This document shows, one piece after another, positions 1 to 8,746 of a DNA stretch of 13,270 bases; the first letter of the stretch is position 1; every line of letters begins with the position of its first letter. The position numbers were made by a program, and so were the translations under genes. Below the pieces are notes generated by a model. That model did not search any database. It was not told the DNA's origin and saw nothing but the letters and a program-made list of their open reading frames with translations. The stretch is from assembly GCA_022592435.1 (NCBI GenBank), contig JABYQS010000786.1, positions 1 to 13,270 of the forward strand, in the 5' to 3' direction. The stretch is from Cerioporus squamosus (taxonomy: Eukaryota; Basidiomycota; Agaricomycetes; Polyporales; Polyporaceae).

Positions 1-1486
1 GCAGCGTCGGCCTGTGCCATCTCTGCGCCGAGCTGGATAGCATCCTGTACCTCACGAGCGTCTGCGTTGGCGGCTGCCATAGCGTCCATAGTCTCGTCGA
101 TCTTCTCGCGCTGCAAGGAAGGATGCGCGAGAACCTCGCGGAGAGTAACAGTGGAGGACTCATACGCCTTCATGATCTACAAAGCGCAGCATCGCGTCAA
201 TACCTTGGACGCAATGGACGCCAATCATCGAGATGCGTACCTCAATGTCACCGGTAGACGTCTCAACGCGATCAAGGTGGACCGCAGAAGCTCCAACGAA
301 CTGAGGCGCTTCTTCAGCACCTCCTCGAACTGCTTGCGGGCGCGCAAATGTGCCATGGCAATTTCCTTGCGTTTCTGACGCAGAGCATCAGATATCTGCT
401 GGGTCAACCTGAAGAGGTATTAGTTAGTGCTTGGGAATCGACAGGAGCGGCACTCACTGGTCAATACGATGCTGGACGCTGTCCACTTGCGCTTGTAGCT
501 TCTCGATAGACGTCTTTAAGCGAGGATACCGGTGTCTACAGCAGTGACCTCGATGTCTGGGGCGGTGCCTCTCGTCGACGAACTTGATGACCTGAGACGA
601 CGTCCAGATCTGTTTCAAACAAGATAGTAGAAACCCACATACCTCCCGCACAATGATGGCCCTTTGTCCCGTTCCAAGAACTTCAAGACAACCCTCATAT
701 CCGTACCAGACAAGTTGGCACCTTCGTATGCACAGCCTGCGAACTCGGTACGGAAGCTCTCCACGTTGTAGACGAGTCTGCAACATGGCCAGTGTTCCTT
801 TGCCTTTGTCGCTCCAAAATTCGTTCCGCGGCACTCTCCAGCAGGCTGACCGCAATGTAGTCACCGCGAACCTTCTTCCCCCTCTCCACCTGACCGCAAT
901 TCCCGCGAACCTTCTTCCACCGCTCTGTCGTGCCTGAATCGCCAAAGACTGCACACCGTTCGACTCGACAATACCGAGCTGGCCGAGGGCCCACCAAAGA
1001 GGCTTGCCGACAACAAAACTTGCGATGCGATATGGGAGCCACCCAGGGTCGTATATTGACCGTGACGCGTTGAGGAAGTCGTGCAGAGGAATCAAACTTT
1101 CGAGCTGCACAGCTCGAACTTCACTAGTGTAGAGCACCGATGAGGGATTACGTGCCGACATACTAGAGATGCGGTACTCACTATCACGGTGGGTATACTC
1201 AACGGCTTCCCAACACCTCAACACGAAAACGATCCGCAACCGCAGCACCATATGCATGAAGTACTAGCCTGTCTGGAGCAGAGCTTGCCGTTGATGATTC
1301 CGAGAGCCAACTCGTGCGAGCGCGGCTTCTAGGGTTGGGTCGCCACCAATCGACATTGGAGGCGTAGGACGTAGGATTGGAGTGTTTCTGGTAGGTGAAG
1401 TCCGAGTAGAGGGACTTCAGACGAGTTGTGGACACCGATGCATATGTTGGCAAGGTTGTGAGCTGAGCAAGAGGGATGGAGGACAT
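1..1486 (-). CDS. CHMP7-like ESCRT-III (Snf7 family) protein, 3' end outside window, reading frame broken many times
   Basis: ESCRT-III subunits polymerise on membranes; CHMP7 links ESCRT-III to the nuclear envelope and endosomes. The start at 1486 gives an N-terminus with LPTYASVSTTRLKSLYSDF, then KHSNPTSYASNVDWW, DRLVLHA, SIYDPGWLPYRIASFVVGKP and LLESAAERILERQRQRNTG, the pattern of fungal CHMP7 N-terminal regions. The Snf7 half follows: KTSIEKLQAQVDSVQHRIDQ, AHLRARKQFEEVLKKRL, ETSTGDIE, IMKAYESSTVTLREVLAHPS and REKIDETMDAMAAANADAR, running off at base 1. Three clear introns: 592-642 (51 nt), 409-457 (49 nt, CTAACTAAT branch) and 177-240 (64 nt); a fourth probably lies near 1120-1180. The frame breaks near 269, 517, 570, 661, 773, 945, 1208 and in 1290-1325, mostly one base short. 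The protein identity is strong. Whether the locus is a pseudogene or a poorly sequenced intact gene cannot be told from the sequence, though the intact splice sites and conserved protein favour sequencing error. Confidence 0.8.
846..918. repeat. Imperfect tandem duplication inside the CHMP7-like gene
   Basis: The 11-mer CTGACCGCAAT occurs at 846 and 890, and CGCGAACCTTCTTCC at 865 and 904, in the same order. On the coding (minus) strand this yields two copies of KKVRG, the extra block being NCGQVERGKKVRG (13 residues, 39 nt, in frame). Family members as I remember them have a single copy before DYxAVSLLESAAERI. Confidence 0.7.
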
Positions 1487-2226
1487 GACTGGATGGACGA
1501 CGCGATCCGTGTCTGACGGTGGCACGCAGGCCGCGCACCTGCTTTGGCGCCCGCTCACCTTCCGGCCGAGATGGCGCTTTTGCCTTCCTGTTCGAGGACG
1601 TCATGCTGTGCCCAAGCGTAATTGTGTAGCCCTGGTGCTATGAGTTGCTGGCCCTTTCTGCTGCGAAGAACTGGGAGGGCAATGTATGTGTGACTACCTA
1701 GCGGCCGGATCGTCCGCCATGCTTCGCCTCTGCGCTCGCGACGTGCAGAAAATCTTCTCAGACATGCCAATCGGACTTCTGTCTCAGCCACTGAGTGAGA
1801 GTCCCAACGACACAAAGGGAGGTAAGTAACAAAGCAACGCGTATACTTATTCGATGGTACGGGATTTGGACAGGACAGATAGCAAAGACAGGGGACAGAG
1901 CAAACAACAGCGAGTGAATGCAGCAGAGGACAAAGCAACGTGCAGCTTCTGAGATCTCACAGGGTTAGCGATGGTTTCTAGCTAGGCTGAAACAGCAAGA
2001 AGGATCACGACAAAGTAAGCGTGCGACAAGGAGTATAGACAGCGATGGGAGGTTTTATGAAACGTATAGGAGACTTGAGGTGTTCGAGGGAAGGGGGCAT
2101 AGGAGATAACTAGGACTGAAAGCGAGACATTCGACAGCAGGGAAACATTCGAGCGATGCGACATTGTACAGCAAGAAGCGAGAAAGAGGACTTAGCGATA
2201 GATTCTGCGATGATGCGTCGAAAGCA
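1487..2226. other. Intergenic region upstream of the CHMP7-like gene
   Basis: This 740-bp gap holds the minus-strand promoter of the CHMP7-like gene and the 3' flank of the DUF7918 gene. Open frames here (for example minus 1555-1938) show no recognisable protein. Two short direct copies of ACATTCGA (near 2128 and 2146) are the only repeats I noticed. I see no convincing TATA box or RNA gene. Confidence 0.5.
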
Positions 2227-3504
2227 TCAATAGTAGTTGTCGATAGCGTCGTCAAGGTCTTCAGGACGGTACTCAGGGTGGTACTCGTCCCATTGTTCGT
2301 AATCATCATTGGGCCTGTTGGGGTCCCAGGTGCCAGAGAAGGAGCGAATTGAGCTGGACGAAGCGATCTGTGGAACGAGCGTAAGAGACGGTGTGCGACC
2401 AACGACACGAGAACTGACCCGACTGGTCTCAGTGGGAGCCTGAGGCCTTGGACCCCGCCCAAGCAACTGGAAACTGCTCGCAACAGACGGAGCAGGAGCA
2501 CTGGCAGGGGCTGCAGGAGAGTGCAGGATGCGCGGACTGCCAGGTATGGACACCCTTTCAGGTCCTGGAGTCGGCTCGCCTTCGTCATCGCTGTGTTCAA
2601 TAGGAGGCAGGTCGGCGACGCTGAGAGTGCCGGGAGGAGGATGGTCCGGAATGCGCGAAACGATCTCGTCCTCGCCGATGATGCCTTGGGAGATGAGCCA
2701 GTCTGCGACGCGTTCAGTACCGTTTGTAATCTCATGTCAGGAAAACAAGACCCTTACCCTTGCTGCGGTACCTGAAGATGAAGGTAACGTACGGACCTGG
2801 CGCCTTGGGGTCAAAAGGCTCTATCTTCCAGGTTCTCTTCTGCATCGGGGCGGGCCTCACGTCGCCATACCTGGACGCGTCTTCAGGACCTATTCACGGA
2901 GATACAGAAACGTACACACCTGATGGCAACGTCTCCTTCCTGCCGGAGTCCGCGAACAACGTTCGGGGGCGGGCGGATGGGGTTCGGCTCGCGTTCCCCA
3001 ACGCGCTTAATGAGCAGGATCTGGAGCACAATGGAACCGACGTTCTTGTCCGGGGCTTGCCGTTAAAGCCAGCACGGTCGTCTGTGTATTCTGTGAGACA
3101 AAAAAGCAACGGTCCATGGAGAATTCCTTACTAGGTCCAATCGAGGAGAAGACGAAGGGCCGCTCCTCTTCCTCGCTAACCCGGATGCCGCGCCGCAGCT
3201 CCTCGCCTTCTCCGTTGAGAAACTGACCGGAGACTTTGAAGCCATCAAAGTAGATATAGCTTGCGCTGTCGACGAGGCTTCCGTGGTCGCGCCAGTGAAC
3301 CATGAAGGTCTGTGCGACCATCAAGGTAGTAGGGTGGTTAGGACGCTGCACGCAGAGTAGAAGGTCCACAACACGTACACTTCCGACTGTCCCGACTATC
3401 CAGCAAGTAACAGTATGGTTGTTGTTGTTGGTTCGTGGTTCGAACTCGACGAGTTCGAGGTCATCAGAGGTAATCCAAGCAGAGAAACCGCGGTGGTCGA
3501 GCAT
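2227..3504 (-). CDS. DUF7918-type basidiomycete protein, five exons, one single-base frame break
   Basis: Function unknown. It starts MLDHRGFSAWITSDDLEL and shows TCWI, a following FMVHWRDHG, SASYIYFDGFKVSGQFL, GIRVSEEEERPFVFS, GSIVLQILLIKRVGE and PGPYVTFIFRYRSKDWL, the order typical of proteins annotated DUF7918 in basidiomycetes. Exons: 3379-3504, 3132-3309, 2920-3090, 2758-2870 and 2227-2702. Introns are 69, 41 (or 50 with an AG nine bases further on), 49 and 55 nt, all GT...AG with matching phases. The last exon encodes a Pro/Ser-rich, probably disordered tail rich in SxxP, ending in an acidic/Tyr stretch (YEQWDEYHPEYRPEDLDD). The frame is one base short in the CCCC run (minus strand) at about 3051-3055; with that base the product would be near 354 aa. 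The start ATG follows a pyrimidine-rich leader on the minus strand. The family call rests on remembered pattern, not a search. Confidence 0.75.
3418..3430. repeat. (GTT)4 microsatellite encoding poly-Asn
   Basis: Four GTT units on the plus strand read as AAC codons on the minus strand and give NNNN in the first exon of the DUF7918-type protein, between its N-terminal motif and TCWI. Such a run could vary in length between strains. Confidence 0.7.
3440..3458. repeat. Perfect inverted repeat, 9-bp arms, 1-base centre
   Basis: TCGAACTCG, a single A, then CGAGTTCGA. It lies inside the first exon of the DUF7918-type gene, so codon constraint may explain it. The loop is too short for a stable RNA hairpin with all nine pairs; a palindromic protein-binding site is the other option. 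Confidence 0.6.
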
Positions 3505-3855
3505 TGTGGCGGAAAGCGAGACAGCAAGAGAACGATACGAGACAGGACAGCAAAGCAAAACCAAACAAACAGCTGTAGTACTTCGATGAGTCGGATGCTA
3601 ATACGCATGGACGAGAGGACGTACCGAAAACTTGAGTACGAGGATGGTGGTAGGTGGGGAGGGTATTCGGGTGGGCGTCGGGCCTTAAGAGGCCAGCGAG
3701 AAGACACCTCCCAACTCCGCCGATTCAGCTCACAACGACCGATGAAGCAGGTCGTTGTTGGACAAGGAACTTGGGAACGCCCCGTCGTTTGTTGAACTCG
3801 GAGTTGGCCAACCTGCAACGCGCTCCCAAACGCGTTCAACGAAAAGGTAAGAGGA

Positions 3856-3863
3856 CACGTGAC
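3856..3863. promoter_or_regulatory. CACGTG E-box (Cbf1-type core)
   Basis: CACGTGAC, reverse GTCACGTG, matches the RTCACGTG core bound by Cbf1-like bHLH factors in fungi. It sits in the divergent intergenic region. A six-base core is expected by chance every few kb, so this is only a candidate. Confidence 0.2.
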
Positions 3864-4596
3864 TGCGTACTTCGGCGGACCGCCTCCCGGGCACTGCCAC
3901 CGAGGCGCGTCCTGCCCACTGCAACGGACGCATCCTTTGCTCGCTGCTGATATTCTGCAGAAATGATAGCCTTGTTGAGTTTCACGAGGTCAGATAATTT
4001 ACCTTTCTGATGCAGGAAATCTTCAAGAAAAGTCTCGTTTAGGAAGCCTCGGAAGGGTTATACGCCCTTTATGGTAAGTATAAGCGGGTTAAAAGCATAC
4101 TTTTGAATAAGGTAAATTCCTTACTCTCGATAATCCGATTTCTATGCCTTCACTGTCTCCGGAAAGGATGCTTTCTTTGCAGTGGCCAGTCCTCCGGGAC
4201 TCCGCCAACTTGTTTCAGTTTGGGCTCTTCACCTGCTCTTTACCCGCTGCAGCAGGCTGCAGCTCAATCATCGTTGAGTCTCGATCTTAGCTCGGCGCGT
4301 CAAAGTTTTGGCCATGCGCGGGCATCATGACACAAACCCGCTCTAGCGCAAGCAATCTGAACACCATGCTGCCGTAAACCCGCATCACCGCACTCACTTT
4401 TGGGGTGGCTTGCACTGGCAGAGCTTTCGCTAATCAAGACCAACACGTAGGAAGTCGCGTTTGCTGTGCGCCGTCTTGCCCTACGGAGATCATGCACCTT
4501 CCGGCAGAGGCACTTCGGAGGCCGCACGCCTCGACAGGCTGTTCCGAGTCGTGATTTCGAATAACGGTTTCTTGCCAAGCCTTGCGACACTCTCTC

Positions 4597-4605
4597 TTAT
4601 ATATG
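4597..4605 (+). promoter_or_regulatory. TATA box of the 120-aa membrane protein gene
   Basis: TTATATATG stands about 95 bp upstream of the ATG at 4699 in otherwise mixed sequence, and is followed by a CT-rich stretch suited to transcription starts near 4630-4640. Confidence 0.45.
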
Positions 4606-4650
4606 TTGCGCGCTGTCTCCGTCTTTGCCGCGCATTCCTTGACTTCTACG

Positions 4651-4694
4651 ACTCCACATACTCCTCGAGTTTTACAACTCCACATTCTCCTCGA
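4651..4694 (+). repeat. Tandem repeat in the 5' leader
   Basis: ACTCCACATACTCCTCGA at 4651-4668 recurs at 4677-4694 with one mismatch (offset 26 bp), ending four bases before the ATG at 4699. It is pyrimidine-rich and probably transcribed as 5' UTR. Confidence 0.7.
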
Positions 4695-4698
4695 CCCT

Positions 4699-5113
4699 AT
4701 GGCACCCATACTAGCCCGCACCTCGCCGCAGGATGACCTGCCCGTTTTCAACTACGTCCCCATTATTGTCGGCGTGGTTGGAGGTGTGATGGGCCTCATC
4801 TTGATTATGTCCATTGTGATCATCATAGTCCGAAGGCGTCGTGGCTACTTCACTCCGGTATACAGCTACGTCGCGCCGTCATCCTCGGACTCCGACGACC
4901 ACCATCGCCCCCATGCTTCAAGCAGTCACGAGGTAGGTGTATGCATTGCCATTACTGCCGACTGCACGTTGAATCCTTCCTCAGATGCACACTCAACACC
5001 ACCACGATGCTCACGAAGCTGCTGTGCAGTCTGGTACGATGGTGTCGTATAGCAAGACGCCGGACACATCTACCTCGATCTCCGCACCACCCCCTTATTC
5101 CGGACTGTCATGA
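4699..5113 (+). CDS. Small single-pass membrane protein with His-rich tail and C-terminal PPPY motif
   Basis: No family recognised. Two exons (4699-4932, 4985-5113) with a 52-nt intron give an intact 120-aa protein. Residues 1-19 are short and polar and lack a signal peptide. Roughly 20-44 form a hydrophobic Val/Ile/Gly-rich membrane helix (starting VPIIVGVVGGVMGLIL), followed by RRRR, which by the positive-inside rule puts the tail in the cytosol. The tail has SSSDSDD, then nine His in about 25 residues (DDHHRPH, HE, MHTQHHHDAHE), and ends SAPPPYSGLS. PPxY is the ligand of WW domains such as those in Rsp5/NEDD4 ubiquitin ligases; single-pass proteins with PPxY act as Rsp5 adaptors in yeast. 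That role is inference. A TATA box and repeated leader precede the start, and the gene has no frame breaks. Confidence 0.75.
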
Positions 5114-6087
5114 TATCAGGATTGGGCACATCTTCCTCACTTCATATGTTTCGAGACATACACGGACGCTTCCTGCGAAGAGATTCGATGTAGTTTACGG
5201 TGAGTACCAATGACGGTTCCTGGCAGCGTCTCAATCTCATCGGGTTCGAACAGTCAATGTATTATTCAATATTGTCTTCAGTGTACTTCGCTCTGACATT
5301 GAGTCTTGCCTCATGAGTCGCCTGATGAACGCCATGCCATACAAGCCCAGTCCCATTCGGATGCGTTCATAGTTGTGGGCTTCTAACGTTCTTCTGCACT
5401 GTTTATCCGAGACGGGTTTCTTTGATTCGGTGAGTGTCGCCATGGGCCCTTCAAGTACTTCCTGATTCATAACTCCTTTGTCTAATGCAGTGGCACTGCC
5501 GACTCACATCGTAGTCCAAATTCCTGACTCTCCTGCGAGCAATGCCATTTGGCTGAGTATTCACCATCGAAAAGCCTCAGCGAGCAGAGAGCCCAAGGAT
5601 ATCCCTCCGACAATCCGGCAACGCCGTGAATTATACACGCAGGTTGAGACGGCGGTAAGCCGGGGCTTTCGTATCATGCATTGCGGTACGCATTCTGACA
5701 TCCGCGGTCAAGTTGCGTACTCATTATTTGGATGAAGCTCGTTATCTGTCCTCTCCCGGCACTATACTCTCAACAGTCCATGCTTCTTCCTCACGTGTAT
5801 TGGACCCCGGACCCGTGTAGGCTGAGGTACGAACGGGAGCTGTCCATGGTTGACGAATTGGCGAGCGAGGTATGACAGCGCTGTCGGCGCCCGCGTCAAG
5901 CCTTATTTGATCTCGAAGATACTGTATGGCGTCCTTCGCGCCAAGACATACACGGTAACCACTAGATCCCAGTTCAAGGAGTCGGGACTGACTCTTGAAC
6001 AAGGCTCCCAGGCCTTGCAGGTCATTTATCAGACGGACTGCCGCCACAAATTTTGCTTCCTCTTTCGCCTCCTGTCGTAGGGTCGCA
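5114..6087 (+). other. Stretch with splice-like signals but no readable protein; possible unassigned transcript plus promoter of the next gene
   Basis: Three intron-like segments occur on the plus strand: one of 54 nt beginning GTGAGTACCA at about 5200 and ending at the AACAG near 5252, one of 61 nt from GTGAGTGTCG (about 5430) to TGCAG (about 5490), and one of 58 nt from GTAAGCCGGG (about 5655) to GTCAAG (about 5712). Joining the last two flanks gives an open stretch containing RQRRELYTQVETA then LRTHYLDEARYLSS and a stop near 5820. The upstream exon has a stop in the required phase and no start codon is found. It may be a spliced non-coding RNA, spliced 3' UTR of the upstream gene, or a degraded or mis-sequenced gene. 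The rest, to 6087, should hold the promoter of the next gene (a CACGTG lies at 5792). Confidence 0.3.
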
Positions 6088-7689
6088 ATGTACTCTTGGC
6101 TATTGCTGCCGGCTACCGTTGGTCTCGCGGCGCGGATGCACGCTCAGACGACGAACGCTCAGTGTAAGAATGGGAGCGATTACAGCTGGGTGAGGTCATT
6201 CAGGTTCCGCTCAAAGCCTGGTATGCTAATGCGACGAATATCCTCCCAGTCGTTCAATTCTCTGGGCCAGAGTCCCTGTCTCATGGGTGCATACATGATG
6301 GGAGCTTGCCAGCCAGGCGGAAGTCCGTTCTCGTCTTCTCTTTCTGCACGCTGCACACCACTGACTGGCGACGGGTAGGCTACGATGTGCAAGGTCTCCC
6401 GGACGTGAGCTTCCGGTATAACGGCCCCACTGCGGACCAGGCGACTCTATGCAGCTGCAGCTCAATCTCATATTCACTCATGAGTGCTTGCGGTTTCTGT
6501 CAAGGAGCAGGCTGGCCCGAGTGAGGATGCTCGGCATGTCGAGAGGCTCTGGACCCTACTAAGCCTGGTCTCTCACAGATGGAGTGCATGGACGCAGAAC
6601 TGTTCATCGCAGCTCGTGAACAATGGGAGGTGAGCAATGCCCGCGGAACTCGTTGATCTTCCCTCAAGAATCGCATATAGCTACCCGCATCCCATCCCGA
6701 AAGGAACTCGTATCCCGGATTGGGCCTTCGTTCCGATTGATGGCTTCGTGAGTGCTATTGCCCGCAAGGTTCTCAGTTCATCATTGACCTTGCTTCTAGC
6801 TAGACGAGTTCGACGCGGTACAAGGTATGGACATAGGCGGTAAGTGCGGCGAAGCTGTACTACGCCGTTTCCCGCAAGCTAAGGAGTCTCACGCCAGATA
6901 AACTCGAGTCGACGGGGACTGCAACACCGACAGGCACGCCCGTAACTAGTGCGTTTCTCACCGATGTCGGAGGCAGTGTCACCCATACCACTGGCGGGCA
7001 ATCGCAAAGCACCGTTGGATCGAACGGAGGAAGCTTGAGCGGCGGCTCAGTTACCGACACCAGCCGCTCGACTGGTACCGGGAGTCCGTCCTCTGGCACA
7101 TCGGCATCATCGACCGGTGGCCACAGCCCCAACATTGCAGCAGTCATAGGCGGTGTGATCGCGGGACTCGTCGTCTTCGCATCAGTTATCGGCCTCGTCC
7201 TTTACTTCTGCATCTTGCGCAAACGCCGCAATGTGGTGGGCTCGAATGCTGGTCGGCAGGGGATCATGGCACAGACTAAGCCAGGCTACGACGCTCGACC
7301 GCTCGTCCACCACGACGCGCCGTCGACACCAGGCGTAGATGCGAGCGACCCATTCTCTGCAACACCGAGCTCCCCTAGCCAGTGGGCGGCCACAGTGCCC
7401 GAACCCGTCGTCTACCCCACTCCGTCGCCGTCTCCTCCTGTCGCGCCAGTCAATCCTCCCATACAATCGGTGCCTCAAGCACCGACTATGCGCCTCTACG
7501 TGAGTTTGTACCTCAATGCAGATAACAACTTGTTGCAGACCTGATGTGCGTTTGCTACAGGATCCCGCGGACCCGACTACATTCCCTCCTACCCCAGCTC
7601 CTCAGTCACAGCCCAGTCTGTGTGACATGACACAAGCCACCTATCCCCACGTGTCACACCAACCCCAACAACCCATCCCGGAGCTATGA
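6088..7689 (+). CDS. Cys-rich type I membrane protein, eight exons, basidiomycete-type family of unknown function
   Basis: Exons 6088-6189, 6250-6322, 6379-6520, 6579-6629, 6681-6747, 6800-6839, 6898-7499 and 7561-7689 join in frame to 401 aa. MYSWLLLPATVGLAARMHAQ is a signal peptide. The ectodomain has eight Cys in a pattern I associate with unnamed basidiomycete proteins: AQC, SPCLMGAYMMGACQPGG, YNGPTAD, LCSCSSISYSLMSACGFCQ, WSAWTQNCSS, then YPHPIPKGTRIPDWAFVPI. A Ser/Thr/Gly-rich stalk follows (about residues 165-220), suited to O-glycosylation, then a membrane helix starting IAAVIGGVIAGLVVFASVIG, a stop-transfer RKRR and a Pro/Ser-rich cytosolic tail with PSPSPPVAPVNPP. This layout fits a cell-surface sensor or adhesion protein, which is inference. 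Intron 6630-6680 has a 39-nt alternative end at 6668; the 51-nt form gives the better IPxGTxIPxWAF context. Intron 6840-6897 uses GTAAGT. No frame breaks. Confidence 0.78.
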
Positions 7690-8644
7690 GTGTTGATGTT
7701 TGTGAGGATGTACAGAGATTTGTCCGTCGAAGCCCATGTGTACCATTGCACCGTTCCGACGCCGCCGTCGATATCTACCTACTACTACATTCCGCTGTCA
7801 CTCCTTGGCTTGCTGAACTTGTTTGCTTGTGGTATGTATATGATATATATTGTGCGATCTAGAGTACGTTGCCTGACCAACGGAACCTTGCACGACCTCT
7901 CACTGGCAACTAAGAAGACGATACTATATACTATGCGGCTTGTCGGAAACACTAGGTGACCGTCCTATCCGTGGGTAATTGGGATGGCCGGCCAAAGAGT
8001 GCACCTTCGTTCTGAGGCACCCGGAGATGAAAGAACGTCTTATGAGGACGACGAACCAACATGTGGTAGACAGGTGCCTGTGTAGTTGTTAAAAGATGAG
8101 AAAACTTGTCTCCGAGCCAGCCAATCGTATATATTGCGTGTCACTTTAGGGCAGGCTCGGGGATGGGACGGACGCCAGGAAGCGCCATAGTGCCACGGTG
8201 TAGCGCTACTTACAACCAACTGCATGTACTCTATTAGTATGTAGTCTCGAGTCCGTAGCCGACCATACAACAGCCACTGCGAGCTCCGAACCTGGGTCGT
8301 CTAACTTGAACAGAGTACTCTAACTGTAAGCCATCTCTAAGCTTCTCTAAGCCATGGTCTCATGGCCTATGGGAACGGACAGTCGCCCGCATGATAAGAA
8401 TATCGTGGTCGCAGTTACTCAGCCCCTCCAAATGCGCGCGCGAAGGTTCTCATGGTGTGCTCATGCGCTGTTCTATATGTGCAACGCGTTCCTAGGGGGA
8501 GAGCGGTTGATAGCTGAAGCAGAACGACACCGCGTCAGGTGGGTCATCGCTCGTGAGGCTTGCACGATAACATGCTGACATTGGTGATCGTCTTCCCCGG
8601 CCGAACAGTTAGCAAAGTATCTGCTTGCGTCATCGACGTCGCGC
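7690..8644. other. Intergenic region between the Cys-rich membrane protein and the aldo-keto reductase
   Basis: The AT-rich run near 7830-7860 (TATGTATATGATATATATTG) lies in the 3' flank of the upstream gene. A short direct repeat of TAAGCCAT occurs at about 8327 and 8348. A possible 5' leader intron is seen at 8539-8608 (GTGGGT, CTGAC branch, AACAG). None of the open frames has recognisable protein content, and no RNA gene was found. Confidence 0.45.
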
Positions 8645-8669
8645 ATGGCTGGCCTCCGGTCGCTGAGAG

Positions 8670-8680
8670 CATATATAGCC
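8670..8680 (+). promoter_or_regulatory. TATA box of the aldo-keto reductase gene
   Basis: CATATATAGCC is centred about 72 bp upstream of the ATG at 8747 and downstream of the in-frame ATG at 8645. If used, transcription would begin near 8700, so translation would start at 8747. Confidence 0.45.
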
Positions 8681-8746
8681 ATCGCTCTTGTTGGGATGGC
8701 GACATTCACCCTCCTCCGCCGATTCTCGTCAACCTTCCAACGCGCA

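Larger units (their letters stand above)
3505..4698. other. Divergent intergenic region between the DUF7918 gene and the 120-aa membrane protein gene
   Basis: About 1.2 kb separate the two divergent start codons. The DUF7918 side (3505-3580) is purine-rich on the plus strand, so the leader is pyrimidine-rich on its own strand, as often seen in fungal 5' UTRs. A CACGTGAC element lies at 3856-3863. The plus-strand gene has a TATA box and a repeated leader (separate entries). Open frames in 3600-4600 have no recognisable protein character and no consistent splice chain. No tRNA or repeat family was seen. Confidence 0.5.

Noticed and set aside
454..1257. 267-aa minus-strand open frame as an independent gene
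   Set aside because: It mixes true CHMP7 segments (SIYDPGWLPYRIASF, KTSIEKLQ) with out-of-frame stretches and an unspliced intron; it is a by-product of the frame breaks.
2055..2735. 226-aa minus-strand open frame overlapping the last DUF7918 exon
   Set aside because: It is another frame of the same strand; the frame giving DWLISQG and the acidic Tyr-rich end continues the DUF7918 protein with matching splice phase.
5239..5256. GGGTTCGAAC resembling a tRNA B box
   Set aside because: No A box at the right distance upstream and no cloverleaf can be drawn; it also lies in an intron-like segment.
6637..6843. Separate small ORF starting at the ATG at 6637
   Set aside because: It reads intron sequence into the IPKGTRIPDWAF exon of the Cys-rich membrane protein and then into the next intron.
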